This document shows positions 15,737 through 24,736 of a DNA stretch of 64,000 nucleotides, piece after piece. Numbering within the stretch: position 1 is the stretch's first letter; every line of letters begins with the position of its first letter. Position numbers and translations under genes: made by a program. The notes beneath the pieces are model-generated. The model saw only the letters and a program-made list of their open reading frames with translations, made no database searches and was not told where the DNA came from. The DNA comes from Kibdelosporangium aridum (GTDB taxonomy: Bacteria > Actinomycetota > Actinomycetes > Mycobacteriales > Pseudonocardiaceae), in contig NZ_FWXV01000001.1 in NCBI RefSeq assembly GCF_900176515.1, forward strand, positions 744,001-808,000, in the 5' to 3' direction.

Positions 15737-16253
15737 GCGCCCGTTCAGCGTTCTCGCGCTGCTTGGGGATCCGCAGGATAATGGGGAAGTACGCAAGACA
15801 CAGAACTGTGGCGATAGCGCAGACCCTCGCGTACTCCGGATCGACGTCGATGATCAGGAGGCTGAGGCCTAGTGTGATTGCTATGCTTGCGAACCACGCG
15901 AGAAACACGGTCACTGCCGAGGGCCGGCGAAGTATCCACTGGGCATAGCGTGCCACTATCCGCACGTCGGCCGCGTTGTCGACCGGTCCACCGTCCCGCA
16001 CGATTCGCCACGCCTTGATCTTTTCCTCAAGGAGGGTCATTGGTGGAAAGGCCGCAAGCATCTGTTTGCGCACGCTGAGACTCCCGAGCGCGGCGCCGAG
16101 ACCCGACCCGGCCGAGACGATCACCGGGCCCCAGGCGAATCCCGGCCGGGCGATCAACCAGACGATCCACATCACCATGCCCATGGTGAGGCCGTTCACC
16201 AGCGCCCACCATCCCCGCGGGCCGAAGGCTCGCCTCATCCACCATTCTTCCAC
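15657..16253 (-). CDS. Hypothetical membrane protein (paralogue of the upstream gene)
   Basis: About 198 residues from GTG 16253, which has AGGCGG upstream; ATG 16238 is an alternative. There are four hydrophobic segments in two pairs, separated by a cytoplasmic linker containing KIKAWRIVRDGGPVDNAADVRI. The gene before it has the matching linker TMRIWRLVRYGGPVENKADV and the same layout, so the two arose by tandem duplication. I do not recognise the family. It begins 13 bp after the first copy and is surely co-transcribed. The last ~27 codons (Pro/Ser/Gly-rich) overlap the LuxR-type gene on the other strand by 80 bp, an unusually long tail-to-tail overlap. Confidence 0.7.
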   Translation of the reverse strand: MEEWWMRRAFGPRGWWALVNGLTMGMVMWIVWLIARPGFAWGPVIVSAGSGLGAALGSLSVRKQMLAAFPPMTLLEEKIKAWRIVRDGGPVDNAADVRIVARYAQWILRRPSAVTVFLAWFASIAITLGLSLLIIDVDPEYARVCAIATVLCLAYFPIILRIPKQRENAERALTASRAVMPAPPTGSESAPPGSPAGG

Positions 16254-16266
16254 TGGTCCGCCTCGG

Positions 16267-16803
16267 TTATCGCTTCGGCACTTCGAGCACACGTTCCGCG
16301 TTCCAGAGCCATTTCGCGCGACGCATGGTCATGGGGATCATCGCCGCGAACACGACCAGGTACAGCGCGGGCACTCGGACGTAGAAGGGATCGTCCTTGG
16401 GAGCAACGATGATGACAACCGCCGCCACCGATATGGCCACGGCGAGCCCGGTTGCCAAGGCCGAGGTACTGGGCCCGCTAAGCAGCCACCGGGCGTGATG
16501 GTTGACAGCCGATACATCAGCTTTGTTCTCGACTGGACCGCCGTAGCGCACGAGCCGCCAGATTCTCATCGTGTCGTCGAGGTGCAGACCGGGTGGGAAT
16601 GGTGGGGGTGCCTGACTGCGTCCGAAAGCGCTGGCGGCTGCGAAGCACAGACCGCTGAAAGCCGCGAAGAACACGTGGCGCAGCTCGAAGCTGAAATACC
16701 CGACCACCCACGAAACCCAGACGACTCCAGCCCCGATCGAAGCCGTCAGCAGCGTGAACAGGCCAGGAGAGCCGAACCGCAGCCTGGCCCACCGCTCAGC
16801 CAT
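16267..16803 (-). CDS. Hypothetical membrane protein (first tandem copy)
   Basis: A 178-residue protein with four predicted membrane segments (LFTLLTASIGAGVVWVSWVV, VFFAAFSGLCFAAASAF, ALATGLAVAISVAAVVIIV, VRVPALYLVVFAAMIP). The conserved middle linker WRLVRYGGPVENKADV is shared with the next gene. Its family is unknown to me. An in-frame stop lies just upstream of ATG 16803, so the start is firm, but the ribosome site before it is weak. It is overlapped by a 13-codon leader ORF that has a very strong ribosome site, which suggests translation by coupling. It is divergent from the S41 protease gene. Confidence 0.72.
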   Translation of the reverse strand: MAERWARLRFGSPGLFTLLTASIGAGVVWVSWVVGYFSFELRHVFFAAFSGLCFAAASAFGRSQAPPPFPPGLHLDDTMRIWRLVRYGGPVENKADVSAVNHHARWLLSGPSTSALATGLAVAISVAAVVIIVAPKDDPFYVRVPALYLVVFAAMIPMTMRRAKWLWNAERVLEVPKR

Positions 16804-16837
16804 GTCTTACGCCGAGCACGTCAAGTGCGTCTTCCAT
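16796..16837 (-). CDS. Possible 13-residue leader ORF coupled to the membrane-protein pair
   Basis: ATG 16837 follows AAAGGGGGAGGGGG, far stronger than any other ribosome site here. The frame encodes MEDALDVLGVRHG and stops at 16796-16798, overlapping the start of the next gene (ATG 16803) by eight bases. This is the layout of a translational coupling or attenuation leader. It could also simply be a chance frame placed after the true ribosome site. Confidence 0.35.
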   Translation of the reverse strand: MEDALDVLGVRHG

Positions 16838-16995
16838 CGGCGCCCCCTCCCCCTTTGATCACGTACATCGCGTTACACGCGTAAGGGTGTTACCGAGGTT
16901 GCCTGGAACCGGCCAGAATAGTTCACAACTTGCTGCTGCGGTGTTAACGATTCCGTTCGCGCCCCAGCAACGGCGCGCTCAGCAGAGTTGCGGCC

Positions 16996-18384
16996 GTGAA
17001 ATCCTTAAAACTCTTCGCGATCATCACCGCTGTGGCGGCGGTCGCGAGTACCGCGACGGTCAGTGCCAGCCCCGAGGCTGGCAAGCCATCGACGTGCCGG
17101 ACGCCGCCGCAGGAACCGCCGCCGTTGACGCCGACGACGGTCACCACCATCGGTCAGGCGTATTACTGCATCTTCGACAACTACTTCAGCGGTCCCGTCT
17201 TGGACAGCCGTGACCTTTTACAACCGGCCTTCGCCGCGTTCACCAGGGAGCTGCAACGCCGGGGGCTTGACCAGGCGAACGCGAGTGCTCCGGTGCTGAC
17301 CGGCAAGCGGGACGCCGACTGGCGGGCGTTCAGCAAGGCTTACCAGGACATTGTCGCCAAGCTGCCTGCGGACGTGCACCAGGCTGTCGCCGAGGTGACC
17401 ATCACCGCGATGGTCGACAGCCTCAACGACAACCACGCCCGGTGGATGCGCCCGACGGAGTCGGACTCCGTGCCGGTCGGCTTCCTGCCTTCGCACGCGC
17501 GAGGCCCGGGCCGGACCGATCCCACGACGAGTGGCCCGGCCTTCGTGGTGGACCTGTTGCCGGGCAGCGCGGCCGCGAACGCGGGCATCAAACTGGGGGA
17601 CGAGATCCTCACGGTCAACGACGTACCGCTGTTCATCAACGGCGTCGCGGTTCCGGGCGTGGTCGAGTGGCTGATGGAGGCCAAGGAAGGCCAGCAGGTC
17701 AAGCTGACCATGCGCAGGCCGTCGACCGGCGAGACCAAGACGTACACGCTGACGGTGACCAAGCCGTCAGGCCCGCCGCCGCAGCGTGAGGTGGTCGAGT
17801 CGAAGCTGTTGCCCGGTGACGTCGCGTATGTGTCGATGCGCGGCTTCGCGCGCGATGCCGCGGACAAGGTGCTCAAGGCCATCGCGGATCTGGGGAAGGA
17901 CCGCACACTGCGCGGGGTTGTGCTCGATCTGCGTGGCAACGGCGGTGGGTCGCCTGACGAGGTTAAGAAGCTGGTCAGCTCGTGGGTGCACGGCAAGACG
18001 TACAGCTACTGGTGCGACGTGAAGGACAAGTGCACGCCGAACCGCACCGACGACTCGGTGCCGCTGGTGAACTTGCCGTTGATCACGTTGACCGACCGCC
18101 GGTGTGCATCGGCGTGTGACGCCTTCTCGAGTGCTGCGAAGGTCTTGAAGTTCGGCACGCTGGTCGGCCAGCGCACCGCCGGTGCCGTCTCCGGCCCTGG
18201 GGACGGGTGGGTACTGGACGACGGCAGCATGATCGGCTTGCCGAAGATCCACGAGATCGGGCCGGACCGGGCCAAGGTCGACACGGTCGGCGTGCCGCCC
18301 GACCACTTCGCGCCGATCACCGCGGCCGACCTCTCCGCTGGCCGCGACCCTGGCGTGGCGAAGGCACTCGCTCTGCTGAAGTGA
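16996..18384 (+). CDS. Secreted S41-family peptidase with PDZ domain
   Basis: A 462-residue protein starting at GTG 16996. Residues 1-25 are a Sec signal peptide (KSLKLFAIITAVAAVASTAT, then SASPEA). A PDZ domain lies near residues 170-260 (GSAAANAGIKLGDEILTVND). The tail-specific-protease core follows: LRGVVLDLRGNGGGSPDEVK, then CASACDAFSSAAKVL with the expected nucleophile Ser, then TLVGQRTAGAVSGPG. The Lys of the classical Ser-Lys dyad is replaced by Arg in GQRTAG, so it belongs to the S41 subgroup without that Lys, or is altered in activity. Two cysteines before the PDZ domain and several after it suggest disulphides outside the cell. A two-component system follows directly. Confidence 0.88.
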   Translation: MKSLKLFAIITAVAAVASTATVSASPEAGKPSTCRTPPQEPPPLTPTTVTTIGQAYYCIFDNYFSGPVLDSRDLLQPAFAAFTRELQRRGLDQANASAPVLTGKRDADWRAFSKAYQDIVAKLPADVHQAVAEVTITAMVDSLNDNHARWMRPTESDSVPVGFLPSHARGPGRTDPTTSGPAFVVDLLPGSAAANAGIKLGDEILTVNDVPLFINGVAVPGVVEWLMEAKEGQQVKLTMRRPSTGETKTYTLTVTKPSGPPPQREVVESKLLPGDVAYVSMRGFARDAADKVLKAIADLGKDRTLRGVVLDLRGNGGGSPDEVKKLVSSWVHGKTYSYWCDVKDKCTPNRTDDSVPLVNLPLITLTDRRCASACDAFSSAAKVLKFGTLVGQRTAGAVSGPGDGWVLDDGSMIGLPKIHEIGPDRAKVDTVGVPPDHFAPITAADLSAGRDPGVAKALALLK

Positions 18385-18425
18385 CGTTCACGTGGGGGAA
18401 ACGTCCGATCCGCTAGGCACTGGGC

Positions 18426-19079
18426 ATGCGAGTGCTGGTGGCTGAGGACGAACGGGACCTGGCAGATCTGGTCGCCACGGGGTTGCGCAGGCACGCCATG
18501 GCGGTCGACGTGGCCTACGACGGTACTGCGGCGTCGGAGCGGCTAGCCGTCAACGACTACGACGTACTGGTACTTGATCGGGACCTACCCGAGGTACACG
18601 GCGACAAGATCTGCCAGGACCTGGTCCGATCGGGGGCACGGACCAGGATCCTGATGCTCACCGCGGCGGCGTCGGTGCCCGAGCGGGTCGCCGGTCTCGG
18701 CCTCGGCGCCGACGACTATCTTCCGAAACCCTTCGACTACAGCGAACTGGTGGCACGGGTGCAGGCATTGGGCAGACGCAGCCAGGCACCCGTGCCACCG
18801 ACGTTGCGGCGGCACGGGATCGAGATGGACACGCAACGCATGCAGGTGATGCGGGACGGCCGGTTCCTTCGCCTGTCACTGAAGGAGTTCGCGGTGTTGG
18901 AGGTGCTGATGCGAGCCAATGGCGCGGTCGTCAGCTCCGAACGGCTGCTGGAATCGGCGTGGGACGAGCACACGGATCCCTTCACCACCGTGGTCCGGGT
19001 GATCATCAGCAGGCTGCGCGCGAAACTCGGGGACCCGCCGTGCATCCAGACCGTGCCGGGCGCGGGGTACGTGCTGTGA
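18426..19079 (+). CDS. OmpR-family response regulator
   Basis: A 217-residue regulator. The receiver domain has acidic AEDE near residue 8, phospho-acceptor Asp51 in VLVLDRDLP, and Lys101 in YLPKPFDY. The C-terminal winged helix has FLRLSLKEFAVLEVLMRANG and VVRVIISRLRAKLGDPPCIQTVPGAGYVL, typical of the PhoP/TcrA-like group. It starts 41 bp after the S41 protease and overlaps the sensor kinase start by four bases (GTGA). The pair is therefore one transcription unit and may share it with the protease. The stimulus is unknown. Confidence 0.94.
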   Translation: MRVLVAEDERDLADLVATGLRRHAMAVDVAYDGTAASERLAVNDYDVLVLDRDLPEVHGDKICQDLVRSGARTRILMLTAAASVPERVAGLGLGADDYLPKPFDYSELVARVQALGRRSQAPVPPTLRRHGIEMDTQRMQVMRDGRFLRLSLKEFAVLEVLMRANGAVVSSERLLESAWDEHTDPFTTVVRVIISRLRAKLGDPPCIQTVPGAGYVL

Positions 19080-20188
19080 GACGCCGGACCATGCGGGGCA
19101 GGCTGACCGCCCTGTACACGGGGATCTTCCTGGTCACGTCCACGATCCTGGTGATCGTGGTGAACTCGGTCTTCAGCGACCGGCTGCACGCCCAGGTCGC
19201 CCAGATCACCCCGGGCGGCCGCCCCGTGGCCAGGCCCGTCCTCCCGCCGATACCTCCAGGACCGTTCGCGGACGTGGAGAACCTGCCGGACGAAGTGCTG
19301 CGGGACCAATGGACAGCAACCGTGATCACCATCGTGGTGCTGACCCTGCTGTCGATCATCGCAGGCTGGTGGATGGCCGGCCGGATGCTTCGGCCGCTGC
19401 GCCGGATCACCGCGACGGCGCAACGGCTTTCCTTGTCCAACTTGGACGAACGAATCGCCTTGACAGGCCGGAACGACGAACTGAAAGAGCTCGCCGACAC
19501 GTTCGACGCGATGCTCGAACGCCTTGAACGTTCGGTGGACAGCCAGCGCAGGTTCATCGCCAACGCCGCGCACGAACTGCGCACGCCGTTGGCCACGCAG
19601 CGCGCCGCGATCCAGATCGGACTGGAGGACGCCGAGGACCTGCCTGAGGTCAGGGCGAAACTGCTGACCCACAATCAGAGGACCGAACAGCTGATCGACT
19701 CGTTGCTCGTGCTCGCCGAAGCCGATCACGGTCTTGATGCGCCACAACCGGTCGACCTCGCAGCGCTCGTCCGGCAGACCGCGGCCGAATCGACCTCCGA
19801 AGCGATCGCCATGACTGTGTCGACCGAACCGCTTGTCATTCGGGGCGATCCGGTCCTCCTGCATCGATTGCTCGTCAACCTGGTCAGCAACGCCGTCCGC
19901 TACAACCACCCCGGTGGATCAGTACACATCGGACTTACCGCATTGGGACTGCTGACCGTCCGGAACACCGGACCGCACGTACCCGCCGATCGGATCCCCG
20001 AGCTGTTCCAGCCGTTTCGCCGGTTGCACACGCGGACACGGCACGACGGCGCCGGCCTCGGGTTGTCGATCGCGGCATCGATCGCGCGGGCGCACCACGC
20101 GAGGATCACGGCCCGTCCCAACGACGACGGTGGTCTCTCGCTCACCGTCGAATTCGGTATCCCAACGACAGTACCGGTATCGCGATAG
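19076..20188 (+). CDS. Sensor histidine kinase
   Basis: About 370 residues from GTG 19076, which overlaps the regulator stop. There are two membrane segments (about residues 12-32 and 81-99), flanking a short ~50-residue extracytoplasmic loop rich in Pro. A HAMP linker follows (GRMLRPLRRITATAQRLSLS). The HisKA domain has FIANAAHELRTPLATQ with His166. The ATPase has LVNLVSNAVRYNHPGG (N box), VRNTGPHVPADRIPELFQPF (G1/F box) and GAGLGLSIAASIA (G2). The small sensor loop suggests detection of an envelope or membrane signal. The partner is the upstream OmpR-type regulator. Confidence 0.93.
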   Translation: MRRRTMRGRLTALYTGIFLVTSTILVIVVNSVFSDRLHAQVAQITPGGRPVARPVLPPIPPGPFADVENLPDEVLRDQWTATVITIVVLTLLSIIAGWWMAGRMLRPLRRITATAQRLSLSNLDERIALTGRNDELKELADTFDAMLERLERSVDSQRRFIANAAHELRTPLATQRAAIQIGLEDAEDLPEVRAKLLTHNQRTEQLIDSLLVLAEADHGLDAPQPVDLAALVRQTAAESTSEAIAMTVSTEPLVIRGDPVLLHRLLVNLVSNAVRYNHPGGSVHIGLTALGLLTVRNTGPHVPADRIPELFQPFRRLHTRTRHDGAGLGLSIAASIARAHHARITARPNDDGGLSLTVEFGIPTTVPVSR

Positions 20189-20271
20189 GCCGGAGGTGGC
20201 GAGAACCTGCCAGTCGGCGTGCCCGTAACTCATCCGGCGGGCTTGGTGTTCAACCGTTAGCTTCGGAAGGT

Positions 20272-22833
20272 ATGACGGGGCTTTGGGGCATCTCCTTCGA
20301 CGCCACGCCCATCTCCGGTGTCGTGGTGGAGTTCGTGAAGACGGCAAAGCACTTCGCTGATCGTGGTGTGCCGGTGGTGCTGGATCTCGGTTACGACATC
20401 AAGGCCGACAAGGACGCGTTCTTCCGGCCCTACCAAGACGAAGCCCAGCTGCTGCCGGAGTGGGTGCGGCTCGGCCGGATCGCAGGCGTCGAGCAGATTC
20501 CCGGGTACGACAGGGACTTCGTCGCCGAGGTGCTGCGCGAAGTGGTCGGACGCGGCGAAGGAACCCACCTGCTGCCCCGGATCGACTCGATCGCGGAGCG
20601 GCTCAGCGACTTGATCGTGGCGGCATGGGAAGCCAACGACATCGAGTACGTGCTGGTGGAGAACGGCACGCTGCCCGAGAACATCACGTACACCAAGGCT
20701 TTGCACCTCGCGATCGAGAAGTACGGCCGCAACCGCGGGCGGTACGTCCTTTGGCGTGACCACGACCTGATGTGGCAGAGCGAACCGAGTTCCGGCAAGT
20801 ACGGCGTCTACCCGTATCCGGCGACGCCGAAACCGCCGAATTCGCCGCATATCCACTACCTGGCATTGCACGACCAAGCCCGCCGCAAGACGCTTGAATG
20901 GGCGCCGCACTTGCGGGCGATCGACGTCCTGCCGAACACGTTCACGCACCGCAAGGCGACCATCCACACCGGTAACGCCGATTTCCGAAGTGATTACGGC
21001 ATTCCGGCGCGAGCACCCCTGATCGCGCGGTGCACGAGAATCATCAGGCAGAAGCGGATCGATCGGGACCTGCACCTGCTGGCCGGGATCCCGGACGCGG
21101 TCCTGTTCGTAGCGGGGGATACCACCGAATCCCCGGACGAGTACCGCAGGCTTGTGGCGCTTGCCCGGCAGTTAGGTGTGACGGACCGCGTCGTCTTCGG
21201 TGGGTGGCTGGCGCCGCACGAGGACGACATCGGCCGGTCGACGGGATGCAAGTATTCGGTGCGTGACTTGCTCGCCCACGCGGACCTCGTGTCCTTCCTG
21301 ACCTCATTCGACTACGAGAGCTACGGAAATCCGGTGGGGGAGGCCATCGCGTCCGGAGTTCCGTACGTGACGACCCGGTACGAACTGTACGACACGGTCT
21401 ACGGCAGCAAAGGCTTTCGGGCGCCCCTGCTCACCGATGATCTGCCGGACGAGGACTTCATCGGACAAGTCCGGGACTTGCTCACCGACGAGGAGGAACG
21501 AGCGGAGATGGCGGAGCACAACTTCCGGCTGGGCGAGCGCGATTTCGGCACGGCACGTGACCTGTTGGACAGGCTGGTGCTGGTCCCGATGGACGAACAA
21601 GTCCGGCTCAGCGTGATATTGCCGGTGTACAACGAGGCCGCCAACCTGCCAGCGGTCCTGGACTCGTTGTACCACCAGCGCGGGCTGGACCGGTCGACGT
21701 ACGAGGTCGTCCTGGTGGACAACAACTCCACGGACAACACAGCGGAGATCGCCAAAACCTTCGCGGCCGAGCACCCGGATCTCGCCGTGCACGTCATTCC
21801 CGAGCCCGAGCAAGGTGTGTCCTGTGCACGCCGGACGGGAATGCAGTTCGCGAGCGTGCGCAGTCGTGGCCGGGTCAACGCGGAGGAGCGGTTCTACCTC
21901 GTATCCGCGGACGCCGACTGCCGCGTCGACGAGGACTGGCTGTATGAGTTGTTCGTGGCCATGGAATCCGGCAAAGCCGCGATCGGCGTCTGCGACTATT
22001 ACTACTCCGCTGAGCATTTCGCCGGGCGCCCACGGCTCTGGGACGCGATCACCAAGACCTTGCGCTGCCGCGCGGTGACGTTCGCGCTGTTCGGCGGGTT
22101 CCCCGACGGCAAGGGCTTCGCGGTCGACCGTGACGTGCACGACCGAGTCGGCGGGATCGAGATCTTCTACCAGCTGCAGGACGGCCGGTTCGTCAACCAC
22201 CTGTCCGACGACTGGGACTTCGGCATCAAAGTCCGTGGCAGCGGTGAGGACATCGGTTACGTGCCCCGGTCGCGCGTGGAGATCAACCCGCGACGTGTCG
22301 ATCACGCGATCGACGAGGTGATCGCCGGCCGGGCCTACGGCTCTGACGGGATCATCGTCATGCGGGACATCCGCCCGCAGGCCGAAGGTACTGGTGCCGA
22401 CCTCACCGAAGAGCAAGCCCGACAAGCGTGGGACTTCTCCGTCAAGGACTTCACACCGAAGAACACGATCCTGCCTGTCCTGCTGACACCGTCGCTGCTG
22501 GACGACGACGCCGTGATCGAGTTCTTCGGGCCGTCCTTGGCAGAGCGGTTGGGCAGGCGGATCGCGGAGATCAAGGACGAGATGCGGATGACGGACTTCA
22601 CCCCGATCCACTCGTACAAAACACCGTCCTACCGGCTGTACTTCGAGTTCGCCGACGAGATCTTCGCCCGCCTGCGAGCGACCGTCGGCGACGACATCGG
22701 CTACCCGCCCCCGCTACCGCCGTGTTTGCAGGACGTTTCGCCGGACCGGTTCACCGAGTTCGTGAAGTACTACTGCGAAGACAGGGAATCCGGCGAGGCA
22801 CACAACTACTTCGGCAACGGAGGTGTGTTCTGA
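20272..22833 (+). CDS. Double glycosyltransferase: GT4-like N-half fused to GT2 C-half
   Basis: An 853-residue protein. The first ~430 residues resemble a GT-B glycosyltransferase: LIARCTRIIRQKRIDRDLHL, then VVFGGWLAPHEDDI, then SFDYESYGNPVGEAIASGVPYV, the last being the donor-binding part. From about residue 445 a GT2 (GT-A) domain begins: VRLSVILPVYNEAANLPAVL, VVLVDNNSTDNTAEIA, FYLVSADADCRVDEDWL and a late DDWDFGIKVRG. A ~200-residue tail of unknown type follows (PSYRLYFEFADEIFARLRA). Fused GT-B/GT-A enzymes usually build surface polysaccharide, but here the only partner is a radical SAM enzyme whose ATG overlaps its stop (TGATG). I do not recognise a named family. At least one TTA codon is present near base 21174. 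Confidence 0.8.
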   Translation: MTGLWGISFDATPISGVVVEFVKTAKHFADRGVPVVLDLGYDIKADKDAFFRPYQDEAQLLPEWVRLGRIAGVEQIPGYDRDFVAEVLREVVGRGEGTHLLPRIDSIAERLSDLIVAAWEANDIEYVLVENGTLPENITYTKALHLAIEKYGRNRGRYVLWRDHDLMWQSEPSSGKYGVYPYPATPKPPNSPHIHYLALHDQARRKTLEWAPHLRAIDVLPNTFTHRKATIHTGNADFRSDYGIPARAPLIARCTRIIRQKRIDRDLHLLAGIPDAVLFVAGDTTESPDEYRRLVALARQLGVTDRVVFGGWLAPHEDDIGRSTGCKYSVRDLLAHADLVSFLTSFDYESYGNPVGEAIASGVPYVTTRYELYDTVYGSKGFRAPLLTDDLPDEDFIGQVRDLLTDEEERAEMAEHNFRLGERDFGTARDLLDRLVLVPMDEQVRLSVILPVYNEAANLPAVLDSLYHQRGLDRSTYEVVLVDNNSTDNTAEIAKTFAAEHPDLAVHVIPEPEQGVSCARRTGMQFASVRSRGRVNAEERFYLVSADADCRVDEDWLYELFVAMESGKAAIGVCDYYYSAEHFAGRPRLWDAITKTLRCRAVTFALFGGFPDGKGFAVDRDVHDRVGGIEIFYQLQDGRFVNHLSDDWDFGIKVRGSGEDIGYVPRSRVEINPRRVDHAIDEVIAGRAYGSDGIIVMRDIRPQAEGTGADLTEEQARQAWDFSVKDFTPKNTILPVLLTPSLLDDDAVIEFFGPSLAERLGRRIAEIKDEMRMTDFTPIHSYKTPSYRLYFEFADEIFARLRATVGDDIGYPPPLPPCLQDVSPDRFTEFVKYYCEDRESGEAHNYFGNGGVF

Positions 22834-24266
22834 TGGACTACGCAACGGCTTTGGCGTCACTGCGCGTGCTGGACCCGTCGCACCCACGACCACACGTGGC
22901 GGAAGCCCTTGCCGCGCCGGAGAACCAACACTTGCTGGAATACGTTGTGGAGGATCCGTTCGGGGCACACGTGTTCCCCGGCAACGAACCGGACTACGAA
23001 CCCGCGGACTTCCTTGCCGACCTGGACACCCAGCTCGCCGACACGGCACCGATCCACCTGTGGTCGTACATCCCGACCTGTGCGTACCGCTGCCGGTTCT
23101 GCCAGTACCCGGTCGTTCTTGCCAAGGGCGACAACGCCGACGCCAAGGCAAGCCAATGGGTGGACTGGAACATCAAGGAAGCCAAGTCCTGGCTGAGGGA
23201 AGTGCCCGCGCTGCGAACGGCCCCGATCGGCGAGTTCAACGTCTTCGGTGGCACACCGTCGTTGTTGCCGCCGGACGCCATCCGCAAACTGCTGGACTTC
23301 TACCGTTCGAACTTCACGTTCGGCCCGGACACCGCGATCCGGTTCGAAGGCGACCCGAGCACGTTCACCCCGGCGAAACTGGAACTGCTGGCGTCGCTGG
23401 GCGTCACCAAGCTGTCGAGCGGAGTGCAATCCTTCGACGACAAGGTACTGGCCGAATGCGGACGCGAGCACAGCGCGGACATGTGCGTATCGTTCGTCCG
23501 TACCGCCCAACAGATCGGCTTCCCCTGGATCAGCATCGACCTGATGTACGGCCTGCTCGACCAGAACATCGACAGCATCCGCCGCGACCTGGACACAGTG
23601 CTGGACTTGGAACTGACAGCGGTCGTCTGCACAAAACTGCACCTGAAGTCCTACTCCGACACAAGGACTGGAGTAGCAGGCGTCCAACCAGCCGCATGGC
23701 AGATCCCATCGTATCGGGACAAGCTCGTCCGAGACGGACATCGCTGGCCATCACTGGGCGAGCAATACCAGATGCGGGAAATCCTCACCGAAGGCCTGCG
23801 CGACGCGGGATATCGAGAGCACCCGACGATGTACTTCGCCCGGTCCGGCCACGGACCGGAAGAATGGAAATCCATCATGGTCGACCAGCACAGGCAGGAA
23901 GCCGAAGTAGCGATCGGCCTAGGCGGCAGCTCGAGTTGCCGCAAATCCGAAGCGATCACAGACGTGCACTGGCAGCGTTACGCGGAAGCGGTCGACGCAG
24001 GCCGTGTCCCCCTGGGCTCAGCAACACGATTCTCACCAGAAGCCCAAGAATCCCGCGCGATCAAAATGGCCCTGTCAACCTTGCAACCGGTGCGCAACTC
24101 CGTCCACCGCGGCCGGTTCGGGCGAGACGTGATGGCCGGGCCATGGCGTGAACGACTGGAATCGCTGGTGGATCGAGGATTGCTGCTGGTGGACAACACG
24201 GGAATCCAGCTCACCCCGGATGGAGAAGTACTGGTGGAAGCGATCATCAACGCGGACTTGCAATAA
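22833..24266 (+). CDS. Radical SAM protein (HemN/STM4012-like)
   Basis: A 477-residue enzyme. The 4Fe-4S cluster motif CxxxCxxC is Cys83, Cys87, Cys90 (PTCAYRCRFCQYP). The HemN-type core has FNVFGGTPSLLPPDAIRKLL, IRFEGDPSTFTPAKLELLAS, GVTKLSSGVQSFDDKVLAEC and WISIDLMYGLLDQNIDSI. The C-terminal helical region is HemN-like. It is not a convincing coproporphyrinogen dehydrogenase, because it stands outside any haem locus and is translationally coupled to the double glycosyltransferase (TGATG). It resembles the STM4012 group of uncharacterised HemN homologues. Its substrate may be the glycan or glycoconjugate made by its partner. The 22-bp repeat block begins ~80 bp after its stop. Confidence 0.85.
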   Translation: MDYATALASLRVLDPSHPRPHVAEALAAPENQHLLEYVVEDPFGAHVFPGNEPDYEPADFLADLDTQLADTAPIHLWSYIPTCAYRCRFCQYPVVLAKGDNADAKASQWVDWNIKEAKSWLREVPALRTAPIGEFNVFGGTPSLLPPDAIRKLLDFYRSNFTFGPDTAIRFEGDPSTFTPAKLELLASLGVTKLSSGVQSFDDKVLAECGREHSADMCVSFVRTAQQIGFPWISIDLMYGLLDQNIDSIRRDLDTVLDLELTAVVCTKLHLKSYSDTRTGVAGVQPAAWQIPSYRDKLVRDGHRWPSLGEQYQMREILTEGLRDAGYREHPTMYFARSGHGPEEWKSIMVDQHRQEAEVAIGLGGSSSCRKSEAITDVHWQRYAEAVDAGRVPLGSATRFSPEAQESRAIKMALSTLQPVRNSVHRGRFGRDVMAGPWRERLESLVDRGLLLVDNTGIQLTPDGEVLVEAIINADLQ

Positions 24267-24343
24267 GAAGGTGCCTGGTCGGGGCAATTCGAGGTGCCGC
24301 AAAGTGCATGTCATAGTGCCGCAAAGGTGGACACGCCAAGCGA

Positions 24344-24593
24344 GGCACGCCCGCCCACAGTGGAGGCGCGCCCAAGCCCAACACAAGGCGCGCCCCAACC
24401 AAAAGCGAAGGCGCGCCCGAAGAACAGTGGAGGCGCGCCCTGCCCCAAGTGGAGGCGCGGCAAAAGCAAAGCGGAGGCGCGCCCGGAGCACGAAGAGGCG
24501 CGCCCAAGCCACGATAGAGGCGCGCCCAAAGCAACAGCGGAGGCGCGCCCGGGCCCAAGTGAAGGCGCGCCCAAGCCACGAAAGAGGCGCGCC
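24344..24593. repeat. Left 22-bp periodic array of GGCGCGCC octamers
   Basis: The self-complementary octamer GGCGCGCC (two copies vary by one base or by an end swap) starts at 24344, 24365, 24387, 24410, 24432, 24454, 24476, 24497, 24519, 24542, 24564 and 24586. The steps are 21-23 bp, mean 22, or about two helical turns. Between octamers lie ~14-bp linkers rich in A, C and G, of which CAAGCCACGAaAGA is a recurrent form. Just before the array GTGCCGCAAAG is also repeated at a 22-bp step (24294 and 24316). The 22-bp period is not a multiple of three, so it does not encode a simple repeat protein. I see no gene in 24267-24895. Confidence 0.9.
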
Positions 24594-24604
24594 AAAAAGT
24601 GGTA

Positions 24605-24725
24605 GTCGGCGCGATTTTGTGTGGAGTGGCGCCGCAAATAAGCTTGTCGGCGGGGCAGGGCCGCAGGTCCTGCCCGCTTTCCCTGTCCTTTGCGGCGCAG
24701 AGGCTCCACACCAAATCGCGCCGAC
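24605..24725. repeat. 121-bp inverted-repeat (cruciform-forming) element inside the array
   Basis: The 22-base arm 24605-24626 (GTCGGCGCGATTTTGTGTGG, then AG) pairs with 24704-24725 with a single mismatch. Inside it GCGCCGCAAA pairs with TTTGCGGCGC across a small bulge, and at the tip GGGCAGG (24653-24659) pairs with CCTGCCC (24669-24675). The whole can fold into one long three-part hairpin in DNA or RNA. It separates the left and right 22-bp arrays. No transposase or flanking target duplication was seen. It could be a strong terminator for the radical SAM gene, a small mobile element, or the core of the array. Confidence 0.85.
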
Positions 24726-24736
24726 CCCTCACAGGG

